This document shows positions 16,818 to 24,421 of a stretch of DNA of 64,000 bases, one piece after another (within the stretch, counting starts at the first letter, position 1; each line of letters begins with the position of its first letter). Source of the stretch: Streptomyces caelestis (GTDB lineage Bacteria; Actinomycetota; Actinomycetes; Streptomycetales; Streptomycetaceae). A program made the translations under genes and the position numbers. Under the pieces are notes generated by a model. It saw only the letters and a program-made list of their open reading frames with translations, searched no databases and was not told where the DNA came from. Where the stretch lies: assembly GCF_001279005.1 (NCBI RefSeq), contig NZ_LGCN01000001.1:124001-188000 (forward strand), written 5' to 3'.

Positions 16818-17708
16818 TCAGTACAGTCGAGGGATCACCTGCTCGAGAATGCTCACCGCTCGGGCGACTTCAGCGGCGTTGGCGTTGCGGTACGCCCACT
16901 GCAGGTCGTCGAGGACAGCAAGCACCGAGTAGGCGTCCAAGGCACGGGCTTCGTCAGCAGAGAAGTCTCGGCCGTACCCTGCCTGGCACGCGGCCTTGAG
17001 CTGGGGATGTGAGGGCCAGGTGTCGGCGGCCAGCCACACAAAGTCCTCGACCACTATGCCGTTGCCGCAGTCCTCGAAGTCGAAGAGCCCAAGGAGCCGC
17101 GCCGCGCTGTCCCACTGCCAGTTCCTGGCCTGGAAATCTCCGTGGCGAAATCCGATCGGCAGGTAGGGGGCGAGCAGCCGCAGGACCTGGCTGGCCCGCT
17201 CGATCCCCTTTCTGTGCCGGTCGGACAGGAGATGGGAGACCTTCGGCACGTGCGAAGTCGCCGCATCCACCTTTTCATCGACATCGGCGATGGCTCGGGC
17301 GCGGGCCGCTGGATCAGGACGCTCCAGATCGTGCCAACGCCGCAGCAGACCTCCGGCGAGCGAATGCACCGTCCGCTCCTGCTCCGCTCGCAGTTTCAGC
17401 CCCAGAACCCGGGAGCCCGGCAGCGTCGACGTCATGATCACGCCCAAGCGGGGGTCCGTGTCGAGCAGCCGAGGTGCCCGGCCGGCACCCAGCGCGGCCG
17501 CGGCATGCCGGTAGGCATACACCTCACGCTGGTAGCGGAGCGCGTTCCGGCTCATTTTGACGTACACGGAGTGCGTCCGTACGTGCACACGCCACACCCG
17601 TGAGCTGGACCGCCTTGGCCATGGAGCGTCGGCGATGTAGTCGATGTCCGGCATCTTGCGCTTCACCCATAGTTCCACCTCGGGCGGCATTACCGCGTTC
17701 CGGCTCAT
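16818..17708 (-). CDS. aminoglycoside phosphotransferase (APH) family kinase
   Basis: A 296-residue protein; the ATG at 17708 follows GGAGG by eight bases. The kinase signature is the Brenner motif FRHGDFQARNWQWD, with catalytic Asp in HGDF and Asn in ARN, followed by the metal-binding Asp in LGLFDFEDCG. An N-terminal lobe Lys lies in HSVYVKMSRN. The family includes antibiotic kinases, homoserine and choline kinases and fructosamine kinases; nothing here reveals the substrate. It stands alone between the two conservon blocks. Confidence 0.85.
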   Translation of the reverse strand: MSRNAVMPPEVELWVKRKMPDIDYIADAPWPRRSSSRVWRVHVRTHSVYVKMSRNALRYQREVYAYRHAAAALGAGRAPRLLDTDPRLGVIMTSTLPGSRVLGLKLRAEQERTVHSLAGGLLRRWHDLERPDPAARARAIADVDEKVDAATSHVPKVSHLLSDRHRKGIERASQVLRLLAPYLPIGFRHGDFQARNWQWDSAARLLGLFDFEDCGNGIVVEDFVWLAADTWPSHPQLKAACQAGYGRDFSADEARALDAYSVLAVLDDLQWAYRNANAAEVARAVSILEQVIPRLY

Positions 17709-18014
17709 CGGTATGCCTCCGGGCGCACGCCAGCCGGAGGATGCGGGTTGACGGCGAGACATGCGGCGCGTTCGAATTTTTGACTCCGTACCAGGTGAAC
17801 GGGTCTGCACTGCATTGCGCCCCTTCATGTCGAACGAATGAGCGGAACGCCGAGGGAAACGACCCTCTCCGGTGGCGTCACGGCTATTTTCGGGCGAGTT
17901 CTCGCACTAGATTTCGAAGGCAGAGTGGGGGTTTGTGTCTGGGGCATCCACATCGGTGCGGCGCCACCGCCTGCCCAGCCCCACTCGTTGGTGAGCATCC
18001 TCGGGCCCTTTCCG
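17709..18014. other. intergenic spacer with no gene
   Basis: About 300 bases between the APH-type kinase and the CYP154-like gene, both on the minus strand. It contains an AT-richer patch around 17775-17790 that could hold the kinase promoter. I see no convincing short gene, RNA or hairpin. Confidence 0.4.
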
Positions 18015-19256
18015 TCAGGCTGCTTCGCCGGTGTTCCCGGCTTGGGTGGTGGTGAGGACGACGGGCAGTTCGCGGTAGTCGTTGCCGATGAACGACGGTT
18101 GGGGGAGCAGGCCGTTCTCGTCGGCGGCAAGCCGCAGACGGGGGAAGCGGGCGAAGAGGGCCGGCAGGGCCACGCGGGCTTCGAGCCGGGCGAGGGGAGC
18201 GCCGAGGCAGAAGTGGATGCCATGGCCGAAGGCGAGGTGCTGCCGGTCGGCGCGGTCGATGTCGAAGTGGTCGGGCTGGGGGTTGGTCATCGGGTCGCGG
18301 CCGTGCGCGCCGAAGCCGATGAGAATGAGGTCGCCCTGGCGGATCGTGACGCCCTCGCCGAGGTCGATGTCGGCGACGGAGTAGCGCAGCGGCAGGTGCA
18401 TGATCGGGGGATGCTTACGCAACGTCTCCTCGGTGACGTCGTCCCAGCGTGCGGGGTCAGCGGTCGCGGCGGCGAGCTGCTCGGGGTGGGCGAGCAACTC
18501 GACGACCGCGTGATTGATCATGGAGACGGCGGTCTCCGAGCCCGCCCCGATCATGAGGATGAGGGTGCTGACGAGTTCGTCCTCGCTGAGCCGGTCGCCG
18601 TCGGCTTGGTGGGCGGCCAGCAGGAGGCTGGTCATGTCGTCGCCCGGGGTGGCGCGCTTGGCGGCGATCAGGGCGCGCATCGCGGCGAACATGTCATCGC
18701 GGATCTGGGCGGCCGTCTCGTCGGAGGCGCTCGTGTCCAGGACAGAGTCGATGACCCGCAGCATCTCGGGCCGCTGCTCGTCCGGGACACCGAAGAGGTC
18801 GCAGATCACACGGGTGGGAACCGGGTAGGAGAAGACGGCCCGCAGGTTGACGGGCTGGTCCGGCTCCACCGATTCCATGGCGTCCAGCAGGCTGGTGACG
18901 ATCGCCTCCACGGCGGGGCGCATCGCCTCGATCCGGCGGGCGGTGAACGCACGGCCCACGAGGTCCTTCAGGCGCTTGTGGTCGGCGCCGTCGCTGGTGA
19001 ACATGCTGATGACGTCGACCCAGGCGGCCAGCCACGGTATGGCGAAGGGCCGGTACCCGGGCCAGCTCTTGCGGGCGTCCTTGGAGACCCGCGGGTCCAC
19101 CAGCAGCATCCGCGCGACGTCGCCGCGGGTGACCGACCAGGCAGTCAGGTTGCTGGGCATCGTGACGCGGACCGCGGGGCCCTGGGCGCGGAGCTGGTCG
19201 GCCTGTGCGTACAGGTGTCGTCCGGTGGTGTCGAGGGGGATCGGCGAGCTGGTCAC
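18015..19256 (-). CDS. cytochrome P450, CYP154-like
   Basis: A 413-residue P450. Motifs: helix-[12 protein letters not shown], ExxR in EETLRKHPP, and heme loop [20 protein letters not shown] with Cys350. The loop and the ETLRKHPP segment resemble CYP154 enzymes. Its GTG start overlaps the stop of a CYP157-like gene, reproducing the CYP157-CYP154 pair known at the end of some Streptomyces coelicolor conservons. Natural substrates of these enzymes are mostly unknown; CYP154s oxidise steroids and flavonoids in vitro. Confidence 0.88.
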   Translation of the reverse strand: MTSSPIPLDTTGRHLYAQADQLRAQGPAVRVTMPSNLTAWSVTRGDVARMLLVDPRVSKDARKSWPGYRPFAIPWLAAWVDVISMFTSDGADHKRLKDLVGRAFTARRIEAMRPAVEAIVTSLLDAMESVEPDQPVNLRAVFSYPVPTRVICDLFGVPDEQRPEMLRVIDSVLDTSASDETAAQIRDDMFAAMRALIAAKRATPGDDMTSLLLAAHQADGDRLSEDELVSTLILMIGAGSETAVSMINHAVVELLAHPEQLAAATADPARWDDVTEETLRKHPPIMHLPLRYSVADIDLGEGVTIRQGDLILIGFGAHGRDPMTNPQPDHFDIDRADRQHLAFGHGIHFCLGAPLARLEARVALPALFARFPRLRLAADENGLLPQPSFIGNDYRELPVVLTTTQAGNTGEAA

Positions 19257-20482
19257 GCATTACCTCCTGCGGATGTGGTGGCGGTGAGGACATCGGCGGG
19301 CTGCTTGCGGAAGCTGACGTTCAGCGAGACGGGACACTGGTGGAACGGGCCCGGCCGGTTCGGGACGTCGGGGTCGGTGAGGTTGAGGTCCCACAGGCGG
19401 TCCAGGATCGTCTCGATGGCGGTCTGGGCGATGACGCTGGCCTGGCCGTCGGCCGGGCAGCGGTGCGGACCGGCCGACCAGGCCAGATGAGAGCGGTTGT
19501 CGTAGCCGAGGCCGGGCGGCAGAGCGGGGTCGGTGCCGGTAGCGGCATGGCTGATGAGAACCGGCTCGCCTTCGGGGATGGGGACGCCGTGCAGCATGGT
19601 GGCGTGACGGGCAAAGTGGGCGCTGAAGTTCGCCATCGGGCTGCGGGTCCACAGCACTTTTTCCATGGCGCGCCGGACGGTGACGGTGCCGCCGGCGAGG
19701 TCGCCCGCGTAGGTGTCGTCCTCCAGGAGCAGGCGCAGGCCCGAGGCGATCCACGCCGCGGTGGGGATGGTGCCGGCTCCGACGAAGCAGAAGAGCTGGT
19801 GGACCATCTCCTCATCGGTGAGGCGGGCGGGATGGGCGAGCATCCAGGACGTGAAGTCGGCACCGGGCTGCTGCTTCCGCGTCTGGATGAGCTCGAAGAG
19901 GATGCCCGCGAAGTCCTCGGCAGCCTGCGCGGCCGAGGCGCCAGCGCTGATGATGCCCTGGCAGGCGGTGACCATCCGCCCGGCCAAATGGGTCGGGCAG
20001 CCGAGGATGTCGGCGAAGATCAGCAGCGGAAGGGTGTCGGCGAAGTCGACCATCAGGTCGGCGTGCCCGCTAGGAGCGATCCGGTCGATGAGCAAATTGG
20101 CGTGGAGCTGGGTGGTCTCGCGCAGCATGTGGACGTCGACGCGGGCCAGGCACTGCTCCAGTGCGATCCGCAGCCGCTCGTGGCGCTGGCCGTCGGCGTA
20201 CAGCAGGCTCGGGCGGAAGGCCATGAGTGCCAGGATCGGGCTGTCCGGCGGGACACGGCCGTTGTTGAGCGCGGCCCAGCGGCGGCTGTCCTTGCTGTAG
20301 GTGGCCGTGTCATTGAGCAGGGTGATCGCGGCCCGATGGCTGGTGACGACCAGGGCGTACGCGTTCTCCGCGATCTCGGCCCAGGCCACCGGGCCGGCGG
20401 CCCGCAGCTCGGAGTAAGCGCCCTGCGGCCGCAGAGCGAAGGCGTCGCCGAACAGGCGAGGCGGGCGCGGGGAAGTAATCAT
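19253..20482 (-). CDS. cytochrome P450, CYP157-like, without ExxR
   Basis: A 409-residue P450-fold protein; the ATG at 20482 overlaps the CvnD stop (ATGA). The heme loop is [16 protein letters not shown] with Cys342. The K-helix ExxR is replaced by EKVLW, the hallmark of the CYP157 family, which are genuine P450s that break the otherwise invariant motif. The helix-I region is [12 protein letters not shown]. In Streptomyces coelicolor, CYP157 and CYP154 genes are paired within conservons, as here. Function unknown; a signalling or non-catalytic role has been suggested for the family. Confidence 0.88.
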   Translation of the reverse strand: MITSPRPPRLFGDAFALRPQGAYSELRAAGPVAWAEIAENAYALVVTSHRAAITLLNDTATYSKDSRRWAALNNGRVPPDSPILALMAFRPSLLYADGQRHERLRIALEQCLARVDVHMLRETTQLHANLLIDRIAPSGHADLMVDFADTLPLLIFADILGCPTHLAGRMVTACQGIISAGASAAQAAEDFAGILFELIQTRKQQPGADFTSWMLAHPARLTDEEMVHQLFCFVGAGTIPTAAWIASGLRLLLEDDTYAGDLAGGTVTVRRAMEKVLWTRSPMANFSAHFARHATMLHGVPIPEGEPVLISHAATGTDPALPPGLGYDNRSHLAWSAGPHRCPADGQASVIAQTAIETILDRLWDLNLTDPDVPNRPGPFHQCPVSLNVSFRKQPADVLTATTSAGGNA

Positions 20483-21078
20483 CGGACGGGCTCCAGGCGG
20501 GGGCGGGTGAGGATGTCGGTGACCAGGGCGATCAGGCCTTCTTTCGCCGAATGGCGGAAGCGTGCGTCCAACCACACCAGCGGGCGGTCGTCGGCCATGG
20601 TCAGGGAGTCGCGGATCTCGGCGTCGCTGTAGCGGGGGGCGCTTTCCTCAGCGAAGTGGTTGACCGCGACGGTGTACGGCAGTCCGGCGGACTCCAGCAG
20701 GTCGATCGCGTCGAAGCTCTCCTCGATGCGGCGGGTGTCGACGAGGACAAGGCCGCCCAGAGCGCCGTCGAGCAGAGAGCGGACCATGCGGTGGAAGCGC
20801 GGCTGGCCCGGGGCACCGAAGAGGTAGAGCACGATGTCCTCGGCCAGCGTGACGCGCCCGAAGTCCATCGCGACGGTGGTGGTGGTCTTGTCCTTCATGC
20901 CGCCGAGGTCGTCAATAAGTTCCCCGGCCTTGGTCATCTGCTCCTCGGTGCGCATGGGGCGGATTTCCGAGACCGAACCGACCAGGGTGGTCTTGCCCAC
21001 CGCGAACGGACCGAGGACGACCACCTTGACTGAGCGGGCCCCGGCCGACACATAACGGTCAGAGCTTCTGTAGTCCAT
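20479..21078 (-). CDS. cvnD: CvnD-type small GTPase
   Basis: A 199-residue Ras/MglA-like GTPase with P-loop VVLGPFAVGKTTLVG, TVAMDFGRVTL and LFGAPGQPRF (switch II), and VAVNHFAEE in the base-recognition position where small GTPases have NKxD. C-terminal WLDARFRHSAKEGLIALVTD fits CvnD. Conservon GTPases are thought to act with the roadblock protein CvnB and sensor CvnA in a membrane-associated switch. It overlaps cvnC by 20 bases and the CYP157-like gene by 4. Confidence 0.9.
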   Translation of the reverse strand: MDYRSSDRYVSAGARSVKVVVLGPFAVGKTTLVGSVSEIRPMRTEEQMTKAGELIDDLGGMKDKTTTTVAMDFGRVTLAEDIVLYLFGAPGQPRFHRMVRSLLDGALGGLVLVDTRRIEESFDAIDLLESAGLPYTVAVNHFAEESAPRYSDAEIRDSLTMADDRPLVWLDARFRHSAKEGLIALVTDILTRPRLEPVR

Positions 21079-21418
21079 CCAAAACCCTTCTCAGGAAGTC
21101 CTCATCGTGCTGCTCCGCAGCGGGAACGAACGGTGCACGGGCGACCAAGTGACCGCTGTCGACGAGACCGGAGACGATGACCTTGGTGACAGCCCCGGGC
21201 AGTTCGAGGTGGACGGCGACCTCGGACACGGCCAGGACGCCGGGAAGGCACAGGTCCATCACCCGGTACGCCTGTGCACCCAGGCCAGCCAGCGGCACAT
21301 TGGGGTCGGCGATCAGCAGGGTGGCCTCGTCCAGCGTGGTGCGCGAGGGCGTGGCGCGGCCGCCCGTGGCGGTGTAGGACCGCACCATTCCACGCCGCTG
21401 ACGCCCGTGCGCGGTCAT
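21059..21418 (-). CDS. cvnC: CvnC, DUF742 protein
   Basis: A 119-residue protein starting MTAHGRQRRGMVRSYTATGG, its ATG overlapping the cvnB stop (ATGA). The family signature RSYTATGGRA near the N-terminus and a winged-helix region (LPGVLAVSEVAVHLELPGAV) ending RRVLDGLQKL mark it as DUF742. CvnC proteins bind other conservon components; their exact role is not established. The longer upstream open frame is a shadow. Confidence 0.9.
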   Translation of the reverse strand: MTAHGRQRRGMVRSYTATGGRATPSRTTLDEATLLIADPNVPLAGLGAQAYRVMDLCLPGVLAVSEVAVHLELPGAVTKVIVSGLVDSGHLVARAPFVPAAEQHDEDFLRRVLDGLQKL

Positions 21419-21858
21419 ACGGTGCTGCTCCGCTCGCGGGCGCCGAGCACCGGGCGCAAGCCCTGAATCATCTTCAGCGTGCCCGTGATGGCGAGCGAGG
21501 CCTCCTTGCTGAGCGCGTCGCCGCGCACGGAGACACCCACTCCGGTGCGCTCGCCCGCCGCGAACAGCAACACGGTGGCGTCCTTCAGATCGCTGACCAC
21601 GTGCCGCATGACCAAGGAGCTCTTGTTCTGGTCGGGGTAACCACAGAACGCGCCGAGGTCGGCTTGCAGAGACTTGACGCCGGAGAGGGCGGCTGCCGTG
21701 CGTTCGGCGTCGTCGCGGGTCAGGTCGTCCGACTTGGCGATCACCAGTCCGTCGCTGGAGAACAGGACTGCGTTCATGACGCCCGGCTCCTCGCACAGGC
21801 GGTTCAGGGCCCAGGTCATGTCGGTGGAGTCGGCGGTGTGCTGATCGGCGGTGGTCAC
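21415..21858 (-). CDS. cvnB: CvnB, roadblock/LC7 domain protein
   Basis: A 147-residue roadblock/LC7 protein: WALNRLCEEPGVMNAVLFSS, DGLVIAKSDDLTRDDAERTA, ATVLLFAAGERTGVGVSV. This fold serves as a GTPase-activating or scaffold partner for MglA/CvnD-type GTPases. The GTG start overlaps the TGA of cvnA (GTGA), confirming an A-B-C-D operon order. Confidence 0.92.
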   Translation of the reverse strand: MTTADQHTADSTDMTWALNRLCEEPGVMNAVLFSSDGLVIAKSDDLTRDDAERTAAALSGVKSLQADLGAFCGYPDQNKSSLVMRHVVSDLKDATVLLFAAGERTGVGVSVRGDALSKEASLAITGTLKMIQGLRPVLGARERSSTV

Positions 21859-23282
21859 TGCTGCAGTCCTTCGGGTTCGGTGGCCTCGTAGCCTGTGCGG
21901 AAGGCCTGATTCAGGCTGTCGAAGCCCGCGGTCAGGGCATCGGGGTCGGCGGAATCGGTCAGCGCCTCTTGGGTGGGTCCCTGAGGCGGGGGCATCAGGT
22001 TTCGTGGTGTGCGTTTAGGCAGGCCCGAGACTGTGGTTCGCGGCGCCGGGCGCGCCGTGGCCTCCACCGGCGGATGCGCGGGAGGTTCAGGCGCTGGGGC
22101 CGCGAGCGCCGCAACGGGTGCGCTGGGCGCGACCGGGGCATGTTCGGGCTCGACCGTCTTTGGGGGCTCGCCCATCAGAGCGCTGGGGACCAGGAGCACG
22201 GCCTTGACCCCACCGCTCGCCGAGGGGGCGCCCACGTCGACGCGGAACTTGTAGTCGTAGGAGAGACGCCCGATGACCGCGAACCCGAGCTTGCGCTCGT
22301 CCTCGAGGCCCGCGGCGTCCAGCAGAACCTTGTGGGACAGCAGCCGTTCGGCGTCGGCGAGTTGGTACGGGTTCATGCCCAGGCCGGTGTCCTCCACGAC
22401 GATGCGATAGCCGGCCTGGACCCGCTGGACGTAGACCGTCACCTCGTCGCTGGAGTAGGTGGTCGCGTTGATCATCAGCTCGGCGAGGGCGACAGCAATG
22501 GGCTCGACGACCCGGCCCTCTACGTACTGCTCGCCGACGTCGGGCAGGTAGGTGTAGTTCACCCGGTCGTACGGGCCGATGCGTCCGCGCGCGCTCTCGA
22601 TGATCTCGCGGAAGGTGGCGTTCGCCCGCTGTGTGCCGGGCCATGAACCGGCGAGAATCCGCAGGCGCTGGACCATGTGCAGGGCTCGCGTGGCGAAGTG
22701 GTCGATCTCAATGAGGCTCTGGTGGTAGGCGCTGGCTTGCGAGTGCTTGCCCAGCTCCTCATCGATCTTCATCTGGAGCTTGGTCAGGAAGGTCTGGACT
22801 TCGTCCGCGGTTCCGCGGACGCCGGCCCGGGCCGAGCGGCCGATGCCCTCACGGGTCACGGTCACGGTCTCGCGCACCATTTCCACGACCGCCTGGTGGA
22901 ACTTGTCGAACTCGGTACCGGACAACATCTCGCTGGCCAGGCCGGGGACCAAGACACCCGGGTGTCGCCGGGCCTCCACATCGAGCACGGCTGGCAAACG
23001 CTGCTCCACCAGGTGGTGGAACTCCTCGCGGACGGCCTCGTACCAGTGCCAGTTCGTGGTGAGCTGTTCCTGCAGCGCCTCCTGCTTGGCGGCCGCCTGC
23101 CGTCGGACCTCGCCCACCCTCTGGTCCGTCGCCGCCTCGGCTTTGGCAGCGCGCTCCTCCGCAGCCAGGCGGCCCCGGATTGCCTGACGCTTACCGCGGG
23201 TCTGAAGGACGAGCGCGCCGGAGACAGCGGTGAGTCCACCGCCCAGCGCTATCTCGGCCACAACGTGCGGGAAGAGATTCAT
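21855..23282 (-). CDS. cvnA: CvnA, sensor-histidine-kinase-like ATPase
   Basis: A 475-residue protein. A short hydrophobic N-terminus (EIALGGGLTAVSGALVL) is followed by a long helical, probably coiled-coil region (about 30-130). The C-terminal HATPase has the N box ELMINATTYS and the G box VEDTGLGMNPYQL. A Pro/Ala-rich tail of about 100 residues ends the protein. CvnA proteins form the input component of conservons; a phospho-accepting His was not identified. GAAGGA precedes the ATG at 23282. Confidence 0.9.
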   Translation of the reverse strand: MNLFPHVVAEIALGGGLTAVSGALVLQTRGKRQAIRGRLAAEERAAKAEAATDQRVGEVRRQAAAKQEALQEQLTTNWHWYEAVREEFHHLVEQRLPAVLDVEARRHPGVLVPGLASEMLSGTEFDKFHQAVVEMVRETVTVTREGIGRSARAGVRGTADEVQTFLTKLQMKIDEELGKHSQASAYHQSLIEIDHFATRALHMVQRLRILAGSWPGTQRANATFREIIESARGRIGPYDRVNYTYLPDVGEQYVEGRVVEPIAVALAELMINATTYSSDEVTVYVQRVQAGYRIVVEDTGLGMNPYQLADAERLLSHKVLLDAAGLEDERKLGFAVIGRLSYDYKFRVDVGAPSASGGVKAVLLVPSALMGEPPKTVEPEHAPVAPSAPVAALAAPAPEPPAHPPVEATARPAPRTTVSGLPKRTPRNLMPPPQGPTQEALTDSADPDALTAGFDSLNQAFRTGYEATEPEGLQQ

Positions 23283-23445
23283 GACAATCCTTCAGATGCG
23301 GGGGCATGGCGGGTGTCGAAGCCGCGGTGGTCCGGCCGGCGGGCACCGTGCGGGAGGAGGGCCGCCGGGACGGGCCTCACCGAGCGCTGCGGCCACGGGG
23401 GGAGGCCTTCGCGCTCAGGGGTGCGCACCCGTCCCGACGACCGGT

Positions 23446-23640
23446 CTAGGGGGAGATGCCGCCGATGACGTCCGCAACGCCCTGGACGGCTTTGCTGATG
23501 GTCGGGGCCAGCGTGGAGTCGTGCAGGTAGAACCCGAGCAGCACGGCGGCCACCGCGTGCGCGGGCCTGAGCCCTGACTTCCTGACGAGCAGCACCACGA
23601 CGATGCCGAGGACGACCACGAGCGGCAGAGTGAGAAACAC
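23446..23640 (-). CDS. small membrane protein
   Basis: A 64-residue protein (MFLTLPLVVVLGIVVVLLVR) with one strong N-terminal membrane segment and a second hydrophobic stretch (AHAVAAVLLGFYL). Similar 60-65 residue proteins are widespread in Streptomyces plasmids and integrative elements, often near transfer or replication genes. The GTG start follows AAGGA. Function unknown. Confidence 0.75.
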   Translation of the reverse strand: MFLTLPLVVVLGIVVVLLVRKSGLRPAHAVAAVLLGFYLHDSTLAPTISKAVQGVADVIGGISP

Positions 23641-23652
23641 GCGGATCCTTCA

Positions 23653-24066
23653 TCACGCGGCCACCATCCTCAACTGAGCACGGCTGAAGCTGAGTTGCTG
23701 GTGGAGACTGCCGGGCGAGGTGGTGGGAAACGATGTCTCGTACGGCAGTAACCAGAACCGACGGGGACAGCGCGACCATCCTGATCCGTACGCCGCGCCG
23801 CAGACCCAGGAGTCGTGCAGACACTGGGAGTGCGCGGCGCCCCAGCGGTGGATGGTGCCAGCCTCCACAGGGATGAACATGGATCCGTGGGCCGGGCAGC
23901 AGAGCGCCGGACCGACGGGCTCACCCTCGGAACGCAGCGCCTCGAGTGCGGGCATCCCCACGCGCAGTGCAGTGACAACGACGTCGACGCCCATAGCAGC
24001 TGCCGCTCGCGGCCGGGGGTTTTCCGCGAACTGGACGTGCCAGGGGAGGCGAGTGGCCAGGATCAT
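23653..24066 (-). CDS. hypothetical protein rich in Cys/His/Trp
   Basis: A 137-residue protein starting MILATRLPWHVQFAENPRPR, with GGAG upstream of the ATG. The C-terminal half, CCPAHGSMFIPVEAGTIHRW, AAHSQCLHDSWVCG and GSGWSRCPRRFWLLP, has several Cys and His residues that could bind a metal. No family recognised. The candidate operator sites at 24146-24181 and 24288-24306 lie upstream of it in the same orientation relative to transcription. Confidence 0.65.
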   Translation of the reverse strand: MILATRLPWHVQFAENPRPRAAAAMGVDVVVTALRVGMPALEALRSEGEPVGPALCCPAHGSMFIPVEAGTIHRWGAAHSQCLHDSWVCGAAYGSGWSRCPRRFWLLPYETSFPTTSPGSLHQQLSFSRAQLRMVAA

Positions 24067-24145
24067 CGGAACTCCATCAGCGGCAAAGTGGACGGTTCGA
24101 CAGGCGGAATGATCGTGAATCCAGCGTGATGCGTTTCGCGTGCCA

Positions 24146-24181
24146 CCGATACGCCAAACTGCCGCCACTTCCTCGCCACTT
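24146..24181 (-). promoter_or_regulatory. candidate operator A (phased direct repeat)
   Basis: Read on the minus strand, this site has two AAGTGGCG half-sites with starts 11 bases apart (second one followed by GC), then GTTTGGCGTATCGG. The same arrangement occurs at 27170-27205 and 27291-27326. It lies about 80 bases upstream of the hypothetical gene at 23653-24066, pointing toward it. Confidence 0.6.
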
Positions 24182-24287
24182 CACAGTCGCGGACGGTGAT
24201 CGACGGGCTCAGAGGGCGAGCACAGACGGTGTGAATCGGATGATTTCTCTTCGTAGGCTCCACGGCTGCGCACGCGGGCGACCGTGT

Positions 24288-24306
24288 CGCCACTTGTTCG
24301 CCACTT
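24288..24306 (-). promoter_or_regulatory. candidate operator B (phased direct repeat)
   Basis: Minus-strand sequence AAGTGGCG, three bases, AAGTGGCG: the same 11-bp-phased pair as sites A, C and D. The GTTTGGCGTA extension is missing, which argues that the doubled octamer is the conserved element. It lies in the same orientation as site A, 122 bases further upstream of the hypothetical gene. Confidence 0.5.
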
Positions 24307-24421
24307 CCAAGTCTCCTCTTGACACGGCAGCAGAACTCCGGTAATGAACTGCCCCCTCGCCCGGTCTCACCTGCCCGGCCTTCCGTCACCGTGGGCGTTG
24401 GGGGGAGAGGGGAGCGGCGGT

